Assembly: GCA_030248215.1 (NCBI GenBank)
Contig: JASANG010000245.1
Coordinates: forward strand, 248,001 to 312,000
From: Enoplolaimus lenunculus
Taxonomy: Eukaryota > Nematoda > Enoplea > Enoplida > Thoracostomopsidae
DNA length: 64,000 bases
Direction: 5' to 3'
Shown: positions 31,601 through 46,600 of the stretch, one piece after another
Position numbering within the stretch: position 1 is the stretch's first letter
How the letters are laid out: every line of letters starts with the position of its first letter
Position numbers and translations under genes: made by a program
The notes under the pieces: model-generated
Databases searched by the model: none
What the model was told of the DNA's origin: nothing
Seen by the model: only the letters and a program-made list of their open reading frames with translations

Positions 31601-34600
31601 GTGGAAAGAAGGATGAAAAACAGCGGTTTTGCTTCCTTACCTCATTCTCGTTTGTTTTTTGACCATTCCCACTTTCCCGGGTAATATCCGCGGATTTTGT
31701 TAGGGGCCTCTTCTGTACATGGCCGGTACGCGTAAAAAATGTTATACTGCGCATTATTTACACACAGTTTGCGCTAATGGACGTTTCTGACCCTCGAGAA
31801 CTTTCAAAAACCTCAACGAAACAATTCATGGCTTCAACGCGGTCCTGGCGCTTACAACAATTGTATAGCTCAGTATTTATTAAAAGAAATCAACACACCA
31901 TGCAGTGCAAAGCGCCACAACTTTTGGTCAATGTTACTTGAGGAGCTAACATTAGTATAAGCATATTCGGAAGTGTATGTAACACATTAGTGTAAACCTT
32001 AAGCATATTGTATTATAGTCCCGCGACAAAATGTTTCGCCCAACGAAGTATGGGTCATATTTATCAGGGTACAATCGGAGGTCTGCATCGGATTGCGACT
32101 CTGTCTAAATATTGACCTCCGGCCCCGATATAATTTTTACGGATATTCCGGCAATTTTGTTGGAGAAATTTTCCGTTGTTTTACAAAAATTGAATTGTTC
32201 AGTGAGTATGGTTATAATATAGTATTTTTAAGCCATGGTTTTAGACAGCAAACCTGCTCTTTGTATGCGATCGCGTTGTGAAGTATAATTTCGACCCAAT
32301 GATTCTGGAAACTGCATTTCTGGAACGTGTAGAAGTCAAAAGTCCAACCGATTGCCGCGAAGGACTGGTACGTACCTATGAGAATATTAAGGTGTAAAAT
32401 ATTGTTCACATAATATAAGTTTTGCATACGTTCACCATGTTGGATTATGATGCTGACTTATCCAAATTCCGGGAATATTTAATAATATTATGTTATTCGA
32501 CAATTGATAATGACTGTAGTTTTGTGTCTTCCAGACCGTACGCAAAACGGTGCGGCACGCGTTATTTCTCGCTTCATTGACATTTGATAAAATTTTCGAA
32601 AACGTGTCATATGACTTTATTTGTTGTAAAGTCGAAGGGATTCACCATGCTTAGGCTTGATCAGTAATAGTGACGTGCCGATTAATCGACATTGGTATTG
32701 GCAATATTCGGCACTATTCGTTAGCAGCGGCATCGGCACTGCAAGAAATTTGCCGATTTTTTTGTCGATACTGACGGTACTTTTGTGGTTTGTTGATTCA
32801 TTCTTACCAACAACAGGAGTACGTTAAATTTAATTGCGACGCGTTAAGTGTAGCTGTTTTGTGATACATATAGTATAGGTCATCAAATTAAACCCACGTG
32901 CTTATATTTTATCTATTATTATTACTAATGTGATTTCAGGGCTTCAATATTCAGTCTTTGTACAACGGTGTTCATATGATTAGCGAAGTGAAGTTCGGGG
33001 TAAATGTTGTTTTATTTATGTTAACCATTTCTCATAAAGTGTACTACTATCAGCAATTAGGTTCAAACGGTGTTCGTAAAAAGGTGCGCAGTCACTTGGA
33101 ATCTACACACGAGGTGGGATTTAATCTTTGAGCGGTACAGGTACATGCCTCCTAGCCCAGAGTCCAAGGATTAAGTTATTGTTTGAAGTGAGATTTAGCT
33201 GAAATATAAAATATTCATGCGGGAAAGTGTTAAACGTTGATATAAACTTTACTGTTATTTTATGTAACTCGTATGATGGTATACATAGCAGGCAAACTAC
33301 ATATTCCTTGTTGTTAAGTCCACTCTTTCATCGTCTCTAATTGTACCTGCAAATACTGTCCAGTATTATCTAAGTACATATTTGTCATGGTCCTGCTAGA
33401 AATTGCTTTTTACCGCGTGTGATTGAAAATTTCGTGAGGTACTAACTTGCTAGGATTGTTTTCCGTCTCCAAGGCTCCACCAGAATTCCTCTTCCACCGG
33501 AATTCCTGCTAAAATTTAATTCCGCTTTCTGCATTCAAAGATGCGCGAACAGGAATTGTTACGGTTTTGTGGCAAATTATTCGAAATCATTTATATATTG
33601 CAACCTGGCTTTGAAAAATTGTTATTGCGAAATGAGTGTTTTTGCAATTAGATCAGTTTTATTAATATGCTGTTGGATTAAAATTTTGACGTGTTTTCGT
33701 CAAATGTCATGATGAAATTGCTTAAAATTCGCATAAGTCGCTTTTTGGCTAGTTTTTAAATAGTAGAATAGCAATTTTTTGATGAAAATTGCTTTAAATT
33801 CTTACTTTAAAATAACGATTATTATTCCTGTTCCGGTAAAAGTTAGTTCCTGTTATAACTCTGTCACTTATCATATACGTAGATACGAGTATACTGGTTT
33901 GTTTTAAGTCACCAGCCGATACGTGCGGAAAAGTTAATCCGGGTGACGAAATTGTGTCTGTTAACGGTCAAGTAGTGGTAAGCGTTGCTGAACGTAGTTT
34001 TCGTGTTTTTATGGTTCTATGAATAAAACTTTTTTATCGTTGAATACGCTGTTTTGTTACACTGTGTTTAGAACATATAGGTTGCATAAACAAAACAGAA
34101 ACTAGTCGTATAGCTGCGCGCTTAGCAACTAAATTTTTTTAGTACATCTATTTACAGATAAAGATTATACTCACTATCTTGAAATACTTCAGGAATCTCC
34201 TTATCCAAATCAACTTCGACAACTTCATTTTTAGCCTTTTTTGCTTTATTGAGTAAAGCCTGTTTGTGAGATTACGGCAGTAGCAACGTTTCGAGTTATT
34301 TACAGTCAAAATACGCGTAGGTTTTGTCTTTAACGTAGAACTCAATTATCTTATTATTAAAGTACCTATTTGTATTGAATAATCAATTTTTTTATGGTGT
34401 GTTTTGTGTTTTTAGATTGGCTGGCAGTTATCTAAATTGGTAGTGTTACTGCGTGAAGCGCGTAATCTCGGTGATTTAGTGATAAATTTGAAAAGACGAC
34501 CGCGTGACTATAGCTGTTACGGTGGACAGAAAAGCACACCTCAAACGCCAGATTTACGAATTAAAAAAATTTCGCAAACACTGCAGACATCGACATACAT

Positions 34601-37600
34601 TACTGATTTGGTTGATATGAGTTACGATGCAGATGTTTCAAAACTAAGGGACCAAGTCAATGATCAGCAGGCAAGGTCGAACTTGGAAAATGACGATAGC
34701 AAGGATAAATTGCGCAAGATTTCAGCTTTCGACGAAAACAAAGCTGGCAAAAGTAGTAATTCCGAGATACAACAGATGGCAACAAATGCAGGTTTGGCGA
34801 ACGCAACGGCAGTTGGGACAACAGCAGATACGACAACTTCCGATTTGCATCAGGGAAAAAATAAACTGCGTCGACGTTCAAGTAGTATGAGTTTTCCGCG
34901 AACGCCACTATCCGGCAGCAAGCATTCGTCTGAGTATGTTTTCTGTGGCTGGGCCACCACCACCAGGGTGCAAACGGCGTTCTGTTTCCGGTTAGAATTC
35001 TGATTCAAAACGGGTTACGATTCCGCTATAAAGTTCCTATTTCAGTTACAATTCCGATTCCGATTTAGTTCAGTTACATTTTGGCACATTGATTATCTTC
35101 GAATGTCGTACCGCGTTACAGTTTTTTCTTTAGTTTTGTTCTGGAAAAGAACTGAATAGGTTTTAATTTTGTCCGATGTTTGTTTTAATATATTATACAC
35201 AAAAACACGTTGTTTGTATCGTTTTGATTTTCTTTAAACTCGCTTCCTTTCAATCTTGAGGAAACCCTGCGGTTGTGAGAATTGCATTCTCGTATTTAGA
35301 TGGAAAGATATATTTTGATATGTTTATATAGAATTTATTTTAGCATATAGACCAGATTTGTTACATTGAAAATGACACTGTTTGCCACTACCTATTTGAA
35401 CGTTTTGGCCCAGACATAAAGTTTTATGAGTTTTATTCCAGAAGTGGTTCAATAACACCCAGTTCTCGTCGAAATATACAGTGTGATCAACAACTACCTG
35501 AGCCGTTAGATAAGCAACTGCAAGTGCTTCAATTGACTTCAGACAAATCAATTTCATCAACAGATGATGATGACCAAGGCGAGTTTAGACGTCGTCGTGC
35601 TACAATATCTGGAGGTGATAATACGTTACAGATTACGGTTTTGTTGTCTGTGCTGCAAATCTATTGCTGATAGGTCTTGTAACTTTCGTTCTAGGAAATA
35701 TTGAGGTTCGAAATTTTGTTCATTTGTTGAGCCTGGTATTCTATGGTTCTATTTAAGTTTTTGAATTATTACTTACTAATGATATGTTTTACCCACAGTT
35801 GAAAATCGGTTTCTGGTTGTTATCCATTTCGGTATATTTACCGCTATTATTACGGGCGGTTAGCCATCAAACCAGATAAGTATTTGAACCTTAAAACCGA
35901 TCGGTTTGGCTGCTGTAATATGTACAGTATTATTATAGTCGTCATATCTAAAAATATACGGGCAGCACGAAACGTTTAGGCAGTTTTGACTTCAGAATGC
36001 CTAAGATAGTATTGACCTTGATTACGAAACTATTTTAGTAATAGGAATTTATGCGTTGAATAGCAAATAATGCCCAGAAAAGTAAACACAGTAGTTTAAG
36101 TCAACGTACCAACAAACACTAGTTATTACTGCATTAGTGTTCGTCTGATAGTGTAATCCTGACAGACCGCATGTATTCATATCTATTGTTTACAAGCTTA
36201 TGTTTCTGCCGCATTCTTGTTGCATTTACAGGATCCCCGACGTTGAGGCGGCTGTCTGTTCATCTCACTATGGCGTCTGACGCCTGGCATCGACCACAAA
36301 GCCACTGGCTTGAAGAGCGTGCAGGTCGGAGTTTATATTGTGAAACGCGTGTAGCACCTATTACCAGTTGGCGAAAGATATTACAAATTTCGGACCGAAA
36401 TAAGGATACAGTCCGAAATTTCGATCATATCTTGCGCTTGAATTTGTTTTAAAACATATTGCTAACTAGCGATAGGTGCTACACACAGTTGAGACTACGG
36501 CTACACTGGTTACAGTTGCTTTGCTTAAATGTTTGCTATTACGTATGGTTTTGATTTGTTTTCTGCAGACTTGTTCCTGTTGTTTATTATGCTCATCCCA
36601 ACGCACACACAAATGTTTATGTTGGGAGCAATTTGAAGTTCAATAATTTTCAAACTCAGCAGTGACTATCTAACAGGTGCTTTTCTTATGATTGCGGTCG
36701 CAGTCCAGTGTCATTACAATGTGAAAGACGGGTGGTTATAGGTGAAATTTAGCTAATATATTTTGCTTCAGTGTCGCTTTGTTTCTGTTAAATTTAAATG
36801 TGCAGTAATGCTTACACGTATATCAAGACGTAAATGTCGATCTTCGAGAATGCCTGAAAAGTTAAATTTACGAATGTGTACAAAGTAATTCTTGAGTCCA
36901 CGGCAGCACAAAATAGGTTTATGCTTTTGTCGGTGTATATATTTAACTACTAAAACTAATCGCAAAGATCTTAATTTTTAATTACAGCACTAAGCGTCGC
37001 GTATGTCCGTCAGCTATTTGTTTTCATTTTTTGTGCCATACAATTTTACCAGTCTTCTCAATTTTAATTTCAGATCGTTCAGTTGCGCTGCCTGAAACCC
37101 GTCCGTGGCATCGGAACACAACTGGTCCGGTGGTTCGTCGAAAAAATTTAAACCGACAATTGACGAAACATCGCGTTTCATATATTGATTCGAATATTGT
37201 TTTGCCAGCGCCCCCGCTTGCGTCAATCGATACTGATGATGATGATGAGGATGAGGGAGATTATGATGATGACTTTGATTATGACAGCGCAGTGAAAGCG
37301 GCGGAAAAGTTACAAAGCGATCGATTTAAACGCCATAACTGGCCCCATGACGGTGCCGGGTTCGCTGGAAGTAGCTTATCACCTGGGTAATTTGCAGCTG
37401 TTATTTTAATTAATAGTATTCAGGTACGGAAATTGGTTTTGCTCAAATGCGCTAGACACCAAGCTGTTTCCGTAGTCCGTATCGAGAGCGCTGACTCGAA
37501 ATGTTATTCCGGTGTTTAGGAAATTTGTTCAGTTATGAGTGTGTTATCGTTAAATTTGTAATGAATATCAGTCATGTTTGTATCGAAAACCATTTGAAAA

Positions 37601-40600
37601 CTCTGATGCCGTAACAGGTAGTTTTGTACAAAAATTGTTAGTATCTTAAATATTATAAAAATAATAATTATACTTTGAAGGACAGAAACTTTGATTCAGG
37701 CGAGAAATCGAATGCATTAATCTACTTAACACATGGGTTGAAACGCAATAATTGAAGTACAATAAAATAACGTTTCGTCCGACGCTAATATAGAGATCTT
37801 TATTATAATGTTTTCAATTATAATGGTGTATTCTGTGTCGCACGGTTTTTCATTCCTGTTGTTTTTAAATATCCAAATGTCATGGCCAGTGCTACTTTCA
37901 GAGTCGCAATAGTGGCCAAAGCCTAAGCTTCAGAGCAACTATAGGTCTTAAACTAAGCGAAAGCCGAAACCTAGGCAAAAATTATTCCAAGGCCGGCATA
38001 GCACTCGTAAAATTGAAATGGGTCAATTTCATAAAAGTAAAGGAATACGGGTATATCGCCGCCGAAATTTCTAGAAAAACTAGAAAATTCACGTTCGTTA
38101 CCTTAAGTTACCCGACGTCACCGAACGGCATTAAAATAGTCAAACGGTATATCGCCACCCGAACTTGTCTATTTATATTTTAACAGATCTTCCATGCATC
38201 CAAGCGGTTCAAAAAGAAGCGTCGATGACGAATTCGCACCTGTTGGCGATGGATCGGCTGTTTCGTCTGGAGGGCTTCAATTGAATTTGCACTCTGCACC
38301 CGGGATCTATTCGGATCAAGATGCAACTCCGGTTGTGGAAAATATTCCTATTTCGATGCATGCAGGAGTTGGAGTGCCGTTTGATGTTCCAGGTAAATTT
38401 AGGTACCGAATAACATTAAATTCCTTTTCAGATTTGGAAACACTGGACATTTTGCTGCGAGTACACTTTTCGGCAAGTCGATAAGCTGCAACGTCGGACA
38501 CTGAAGTAAAATGAAAAACCAAGCTAAAATTTAGTCTTGATTTAGTTAAGCCACGTTTGCACATATTAAATACAACCATTACCAGTAATGCGCAAATGTC
38601 AATGCTATATCGGGTTGACATCCGGTCTGGGATTCGGTAAAATGTTTACTACCCATCTACAGCATCCGGTAAAATTAAAATAAAGTCGATCCCTGGTAAT
38701 TAGAACATCAGTACAGCAGATATTCGGGTATAATATTTCATGTAAAGTTAAGGGCAGTAGTAATAGAAATCCCGGTTCTATTTAACTGTTTCAGTTGGTT
38801 AAGCTCGTCAGTGTTGCTTTAAGATATTTCACAATCAAAACACAAACCGGGGCACGGAATTCCGGTTCCGTCCGCTTCCCTCCCGCCCCCAACGACCCTC
38901 TCACCCCAAAAAAAAAAACCCCCCCCCAATGTTACATATTATTGTATATTTGTATAGGTTTGGAATATGCAGATATCAACTCTGTCCAGTTGTCTGACTG
39001 GCATCCAGACGTGTCTCGGACGCTGTCTCAGATTGAAGATAGCTCCAGTGCAACTACATCAGATAGCGAACGGGGTTCTGATAAGCCGAGGAAAAAGGTT
39101 TCGAAATCCCGCATTGTCGAAGTGCCAGTTGAATTGATGGATTTGTCCGATATTACTGTCGCACAACGTGTTTCAGTATCTCCGATTGAGAAAATGGTAA
39201 AATATTATATACCTATTGTTTTGGCTTCACATTATATTTGAATTAATTATCGAATATTGTTTCACTATGTTGCTAAACTGAATACTTATGAAATTTTTGT
39301 TTAGGAATGAGTCGTATCGATACATTTCAGTTTGACACCGTTCTATATTTAGCTAACGGTGGCGTTACGGAGCCGCCCGTTACAAAATTTGTATTTACCA
39401 ATATATTGGCGCCTGAAGGTAGTAAAATAATCAAAAAGTGTGGCCTACCTTTCCAGTTTAACTGATTTATTGCGTTTCCGAAGCGGCATTGTCTTAATCC
39501 CGCTCACCAAATGCAAAGTTGATAATCAATGAATCGTATGCAAAAGTAATGGTCGCTGTGGGTTGAATTGTTGAAGGCCTAAATAGTATGGTTGTCGAAA
39601 TGGAAAGCAAAATAGTGTTGTTTAGTTTTGCTCTGAGTTCATTTAATTTACCAGCTTACAAAGGTTGCGGTACGGAAATTGACACAGATTGATGCTACAG
39701 TAACGCAAGGTTGTTTTAATGTTAGCGTTTGTTGGTATACAGCAATCAGTGATGTCTTGTATGACTTGTTATAGAGATTGAAATCAGACAGTCCGTCGCT
39801 GCTTCCTCCTGTATCCTACCGGAAAGATTCGTCGCTTGAGACGCCCAGACTTGTCGTAGCTGATAATGATAGCGTTTATTCGAAACAGATTTCCGCCGCT
39901 TCGCTCAAAAAATGCCCTGGTTGGATTTCACGATCTCCGCAAACACCTAGCGCATCCAGTACGACCAGTAGCAGTACTGTTGGCATTGGCGGTTTGCTGT
40001 TCGATACACCTCCACCATCTTCTGGAGTAGTTGATACGTTGTCACAAAGTAGCCGAGAAAAATTGGTGAAATTTTTTGGCAACGATTTCTCGGCTACTTT
40101 ACAAGCGAACAACCCGCCCGGTACAACTGTGTACGTAAGCGCTGCGGGTTCGCTTCCTGCAGTTGATAAAAAGTCGAGTCTTCCAACTGGCCGATCTAGC
40201 GATGCCCCTGTTTCAGATCAACAGTTGTTGTTCGTTGAGGTTAATTTTTGCAAAGATTTCATTATCACTGCTTCTCGTCTTGTTTGGTTTTATGTTTTAT
40301 GGTGACTGTTTGTTGTACGCTGTTTTTCCTTCCTTCACACGGCGCATGGTAGTTGTTTGTTAACAACATTTGTTTCTGCTAACACCGTACCTTTGGTGAT
40401 GGATCTGACCCATGATGGTTTGTAGTAAATAATTGTTGTGCTTATGAAATGTTACTAATGTATTTTGCCTAAGTCGCCGGCTTAAGTAAATACTAAACTT
40501 TTTGAACAAAAACAAATATATGCCATATGTGTGCCGCTAAAAGCTATACATGCTGCAACGGAAACTCCGTTTTGTGTGAGAATTCCGATTCCGATTCACA

Positions 40601-43600
40601 ATCAGTCCGAATCGGAACATTGAAATTTTAATTTTAATCCTGCTTGTTGTGATATGTTGCATAAAAATTCTGTGCATTTGTTTTAAATAATAATATGTTG
40701 TAATTTAGGTTTGCAGAACCAAAGAATTATCGCCAATTTGTTCATGCGACGGTTCGGAAAATTGTTGCCAGCCAACAGCAACACTTAATTAGTATTAGAT
40801 TTGTTAGCACAACTAGTCACAAAATTTGTGGTTCCGAATCCGATATAAATGTGCTGTTCCGATTCCGAATGTAATCCAGTTCCGCTTTGCACAGGGTTTA
40901 TTTTTTTCCAAAATTCGGCGAAGTTTTTGGTGGGTTTTTGAATATCAGTCGGTTTTTTTAATAAAATGGAGTTTTTTAAATACGTTCGAAAAGATACATA
41001 ATTACGTATACGTATTATATCTAATATTCATGCATATAAGTTTGCAAATACATATAAAATGTAGGCACTGGAACGAGTCATAACTGCTGTGCAAAGTGAA
41101 ACAACGGCTTGTGTAAGCTGTTGGTAGTTTAACAATCGGAATGGTGTTTTGGAATTAGTGGCTATATTTGTGACTGCCCATTATACCCATCCGGGCTGCT
41201 GAAAACATGCTGGCAACTTTCCCGTAGGGCCAGGGATTATTGTTAATTATGGAATATTATGTTTTTAAATAAGGTCCTTTTCCTCATAGAGTATATTACG
41301 CGGTAAGCCACTATTTACGAATCGAGTAAATATTACGTATATTCGTCTGAGTTAGAGTTTGATATAAGTTTGAGTACTAAGTAAAATTCTTTTCTGTGAA
41401 AAACATTTGGAAGTCTTGGTTGTGTTTCTGGTGGGTTTTTTTTAATTTCGCTTGGTGTTTTTGAAAAAAGTGAGTGAAAACCGTGTATTTCATCCCAAAA
41501 GCCACGACCTTAATTAGAGTAAGGTTCAAAGTATGCTTGAGCTATTAATCTACAATTTTTCAAATTTAGTCGGCGACTTAAGTATTTTCATAAGTACGCT
41601 TTTAACGAGTACAAAATTGTTAAGTAATTGCTTAGCACATACTTAAGTAGTCATACTTAAGTAGGGTTTGAGAAACGCAGTCATTGATTACTAAAGACTC
41701 GTTATGTAGCTTAGCTATGTATTTTTAGCGTATTCTGTTGCCAAATTTATACAGTTTATACAAGTTAATATGGCATTTACAGGCGTTGTCTGGCAGTTTT
41801 TGCATGCATATGCTTGCATTAATACAACGTCTTTATATACCAACACTCTAGTTCCCAAGCTGAACCCTTATTTATTTTAGTTAATCGGTGTTATTGAGAA
41901 CGCTGTAGGGGTATATATTTTTTGACAGCTTTTTCTTCAAGTTTGTTCATAAACCCGTTCAAATAATATGGTCATGTTTTGACTTCATTGGTTTTGTTCG
42001 AAATAATCAACCAGTTGTCTCTCGGTGTTTGCTAAAAATTTAATTAGCAAGCATTGCTGAATAGACGCAAAAATGGACACACAAGCTATATTATTTTAGT
42101 TTCTTGCTCTATTTTAGCTAAAGTTTCACTGTGAAAGTTACACAGTTGAAAATAATAATTATTGATCGTGAGAAATGGTAAATGTTCATACAGAGTCTGT
42201 CAATTTTTGTACTTATCCTCGTTACCGTCTATGTTTTTGTTGATGTCAAACATTTGCGCAAATACTTGAGCGAGGTTATAACGCTGATTTTCGTACATTG
42301 TAAACGATTCGCGGGGAACACAGTGAATTAAGCGACTAATTTTCAAAAATTGTTGTAATATTTCTTGAAATTATATTTTTAAGTATTTGTATGCATCTTT
42401 TAGTCTACTAAATGCCGATTTTGTCTGTCCTGTGCATGAAAATAACATTATGTATTATGACACCAGGTTTAGCAAAATCACTAATATTTTGTTGGTTGCA
42501 GTAGTTTTTTTGTTTTGTTTCAGTTTCAAAGTCAGTCTGCACGCGACTGTGATTCAGTAGTTTTGCGCACAAAACATTCGTTCAACATTGATCCAACATT
42601 AATCGAAACTACAGATAAACGATTTTCAATGCCTTCAAAGAATAACCGAAAACAACAACAACAACAACAACAGCAACATGAATGCGGCAGCGAATTACCG
42701 AATACTGGAAGAGTGTCTGGACGGCAACGTGAAAGCTTTGCTTCTTGGTTTTCAGCGCATTTTGTGAGTTCTTTGCGTCCGATTTTTAATCCGAGTATGA
42801 GCAGTAGCAGAACGCGCCTTTCAACAGCTGGTCCGGTTACAAAAACTCGAAGCAATGATAGCGCACTAGTAAGCAATAAGGTTGGTGCAGGGCGTGGGAT
42901 TAAGGGACAGGGTGCGGAATATTCTTGGTGCGTTGCGGATAGTTGCCAATCTAGAAAATCAAAGAGACGTAGGTCACGGTGTACGACCTCGCGGCGTCAA
43001 ATTAGCAGTAGCGCGCGAAAAAAGTTTTCAACTGCAACTTTTGCTCGTGGTATTAAACAGATGGCGTCCGCAGAGATTGGTGCACCAGCGTCTAGAGTAG
43101 CCGCAATGCAACGGCCAGTTTCTTGTGATGTTCGACTTGTTGTGGAAGATGTGGACGGAGATGGTAGCCGGTTTAATACTGGTGAACAGGTGAGGCATAA
43201 TTCGACAAAAAAGCTGCGAAAACACACTAAGCGGAAAAGGAAGTCGAATTTGCTAGCGGTGCCTCCAAATCAGCATGGCGGCAGTCGATGCAATAAGAAA
43301 AAAGTCGCATCGAAGCCAGATGGATCATACTCCAGTTTGGTCAAGGTTTCAGTCACGGAATATTTAGCGCACAGCCATTGCGTGGCGTGTGAAGAAGAAG
43401 AAAGCTCAGATGATAACGCTTTGTCCATCATTGAGGGTGTTATATTACGCCGGAAATCAGCAAACACTAGTATACAGCCACCGGTATTTTCGTTCAACAC
43501 GCCAACATCTTCGCGTAAATCAAATTATTGGTCGGAAGCTCCGAATCAGTTTAATGATCCAGCCAATTTAAGCCGGTTGTCGGTTTCCATCGTTGATCGT

Positions 43601-46600
43601 GCGAAAATGGATATTGACCGGTGTTGGACGGCGTTTTGTACCGCTGCTTTAGTTCAGGCATCTGATGCTGCTCTGCATCGATGTCATGCGATTGTTGTTT
43701 TTGAGCACTTATCACGTATAGTCTATTGTTGTGAAACGTTTATATTGATATTCTTGTCTCATCGCAGTAGTGGTTTACGGAGTCTGCAAAGCGGCAGACA
43801 GTGTTTACTGAAACCTGATTATAGCAGTTTTACTCGTGTTTCTCGGATGAAACTAGCCGAGTTTTATGATGGCGAAGAACCGGATGCGCTGTCGGGTCAA
43901 GAACGCAAGTTGAATGCGATTGCTATCTTGAAGGTATGAGTTTTCGTGTTGCGTGCACTTGGTAATGCATGGTGCTTGGTGCTACTGCTGCACTGTGGGT
44001 GCTAAATAACTAAGAGCTTGATTTTGGTCATGCTTCGACTAGCAGCATTATTCGGATCGCACTCTGAAATAGTAGTATTTTATCAGGTATTGCTTCTCGT
44101 TCAGTTTTCGTGTTTCCTAAGACATGCTTTGTCGAGAAAAGAACAAAAATTGAATGCAATTGCGTTTCTAAAGGTATAAGTAGCGTTTTTGGAGTGCACT
44201 TGCGCTTGCGTGGTGATAAATTTGTTTAACGCTACTGCGATCGAGTGGGACTAAAATACGCAGCGAAGGATTTGGGCTTGGGAATGCATTAAGCATTAAC
44301 AGTATTTTTGGTCGCATTCTGGATTGATAGTATCTCTAGCATGGGTTTGCTTGGTTGGCAGGTTTCTTTGGACATCATCATTGGCCTCTGAGGCTGTCGT
44401 CTACGTCGTGCGAATTTCAAATTATCAACAGTCTGCTCGTTTTTGTGCACTGGATTGCGAAGCGCATACGCTTTAGCGTCGTTGTTGAAATATTTTGTAC
44501 GGTCGTTTGCAGTTGATTTAGAATCTAGTAGTAAGCTTGGGAAGCTATGAGCGATCGGTTTGGTAGGTGATATTTTATTTTTTGTTGTGTGTAAGGTTGC
44601 GTTGTTATTCGTTACGTGTATTCTAAACGCACAGTTTTGTACTAACACTTGATTATTAATAACTTAAAGTTTTGATGCACCTTTACTAAAAATGCTTGAT
44701 GATGATGATGATTACTAAAAATGCTTGATGATGATGATGATAGCGGTGTTGAGGCGTGAGAAGCGAAGCTGTTTTGCGGCAAAATGACAATTTTACGTGT
44801 TAACTCATGGCAATCCTGAGGAAACTAAATCATTATAATTGGAAATCGTAATTATGGATATTTTTGATCGAAAATGAACAGTTAGGTTTGTAAATGCGTT
44901 TTTTGCATAATAATATTAACTAGTCTGCCAGTTTTGCGCAATGCGCAAACCTTAGCGAAAGCATAAAAATTTCCTTACAAATTTTCTTTTCATAGAACAA
45001 TCACGTGTATTTGTTAAGAAATTATTTAAAGCAAAGTAATGCTGGAAAGTTGCCCAAAATACGTATGTGGGGCGTTCCAGCTTTAATATATAGATATGTA
45101 GCATTTTAGAAGAATTCTTTTGAGGGTACATCAGTCGCTTATATCATGAAAATAGCATTTTGCCGGTGTAAATTTTGGCATCGGCAAAACACAACGCAAG
45201 TAATACTAAATTAAAATGATTGAGTTTAACTTTTTTCTTCAAATAGGCGCTGAAATATCTGGCTCCGGTATGTATGTTTTGTTATACGGTTGAACCTTGG
45301 ATTCCGTGTATATTTTGCTAAACTGGTACTGTTCTGTTGTACTCGACTTATATTGATACCAACATATTGCATGCATTTTAACCACAGTATTTACCACTGT
45401 CGCTTTCTGTTACTTTAAGAAGTGTTTAGCCCATTAAATACCCTCAAAATGATTGGACGTACCTAAATGACCATATCTGACGCTTTTATATACACATCAT
45501 CTCATATTTTTGTTCAGAATTTCCATGACGTGTACTGTAACTTATGGAGGTCTAAGGGAGATGTACAAGATCTGAACCCCCTAGGAATTCAATTAAACTT
45601 GGTATATTTTATAAATATCGACGCGTTGAGTTCAGCGGTACCATTGTTTAGAGCTGCAGGCCCCTGGTCGAAAAAAACAGAAACACCTTAATTAGAACAT
45701 TACAGTTAAGTTAAAAAATTAGCAATGTCTTGCATGTAATTTAGTTTCGATAAGCATCGTTTTTGGATTTACATCATCAGAGATACTCTCTTTTGAACGA
45801 ATGAACGTAATGCTTTGAAATTTGTCATTCTTTTCACAATATTGGTCACGGGCTCTACTCTGCCTGCGAGGTTTGAGATTCGTGACTACGGTAGTGGGCC
45901 GGTTTGTAAACCTACGGATTTCTAGCCGGACGATGGTGCTGTACACATTTAAGAATGCGTCTCCCGGAGGTATGTACATAGAATTTACCCGTTCATTTTC
46001 TCTTTGATTACATATCTATCAATCTGTTCCCATTCATTTCAGAGCCAGCACGCTGGGAAAAAATCATCGGCAATGGCGTCGTTCGAAGGATTGAGCATTG
46101 ACTCGCCGTCATCTGCGTCGCCTGCGGTTTTAACTGGTGTTCGCCGGTTAGGTTCAAATGCTGGGCCAGCAGTCAGTGCTATGTCACCGCCAGCCAGCAT
46201 GATTGAAGTAATGGCAAAAAGGTACGATAGGCATTTTTTTGATGGTGCCAAATTGACACTGTGAACTGGATTATATCGAAATCGGGATGGCAAAATTACT
46301 CCGGAATTCGTATCGGAATTGGAAGTAGAACTTTTGGTGAATCTCGGAGTTCTGCGAAGCATTGTATGGTTTGTACTCGGGGGTCAAAAAGTGGATGTCC
46401 GTTTATCTGTCTGTCTGTCCGTCCGTTCATCCGAAAAGAATCTCAGGAACCGCTGAACCAATTTTGGTACATTTTACCTGGGGTTTATTATTCTGGGGTG
46501 TTACCTCGCATTGGGGTTTCAAAGTTTAAAATTGGTTAAGCCTAAATTAAGACTTTTTACTGTATTCCACAGATTATTATGGTTACACGCAATCAATCAA

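Larger units (their letters stand above)
34416..46221 (+). other. cnk: long linker of CNK between PDZ and PH (exons 8-17)
   Basis: About 1200 residues, mostly Ser/Thr/Asp-rich and without a recognisable domain. Landmarks: FRRRRATISG at the end of exon 9, resembling RRRRFTIADS in vertebrate CNK2; an acidic run with DDDDEDEGDYDDDFDYD in exon 11; the 1410-base exon 42524-43933 with a polyglutamine tract (8 Q, about 42649-42672) and clusters of basic residues (KLRKHTKRKRKSN), which could act as a nuclear or membrane-binding signal. The linker probably carries phosphorylation and docking sites. Confidence 0.75.

Noticed and set aside
39640-39712. Extra CNK exon (LTKVAVRKLTQIDATVTQ)
   Set aside because: The frame is open after a good acceptor, but its phases fit neither neighbour.
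43690-43770. Small intron inside the large CNK exon
   Set aside because: The passage IVYCCETFILIFL looks intron-like and ends in CGCAG, but no donor restores the frame, so I left the exon whole.
44289-44648. 119-codon minus-strand frame in a CNK intron
   Set aside because: No domain, no neighbouring exons and no family recognised; kept out for lack of support, though it is somewhat long for chance.
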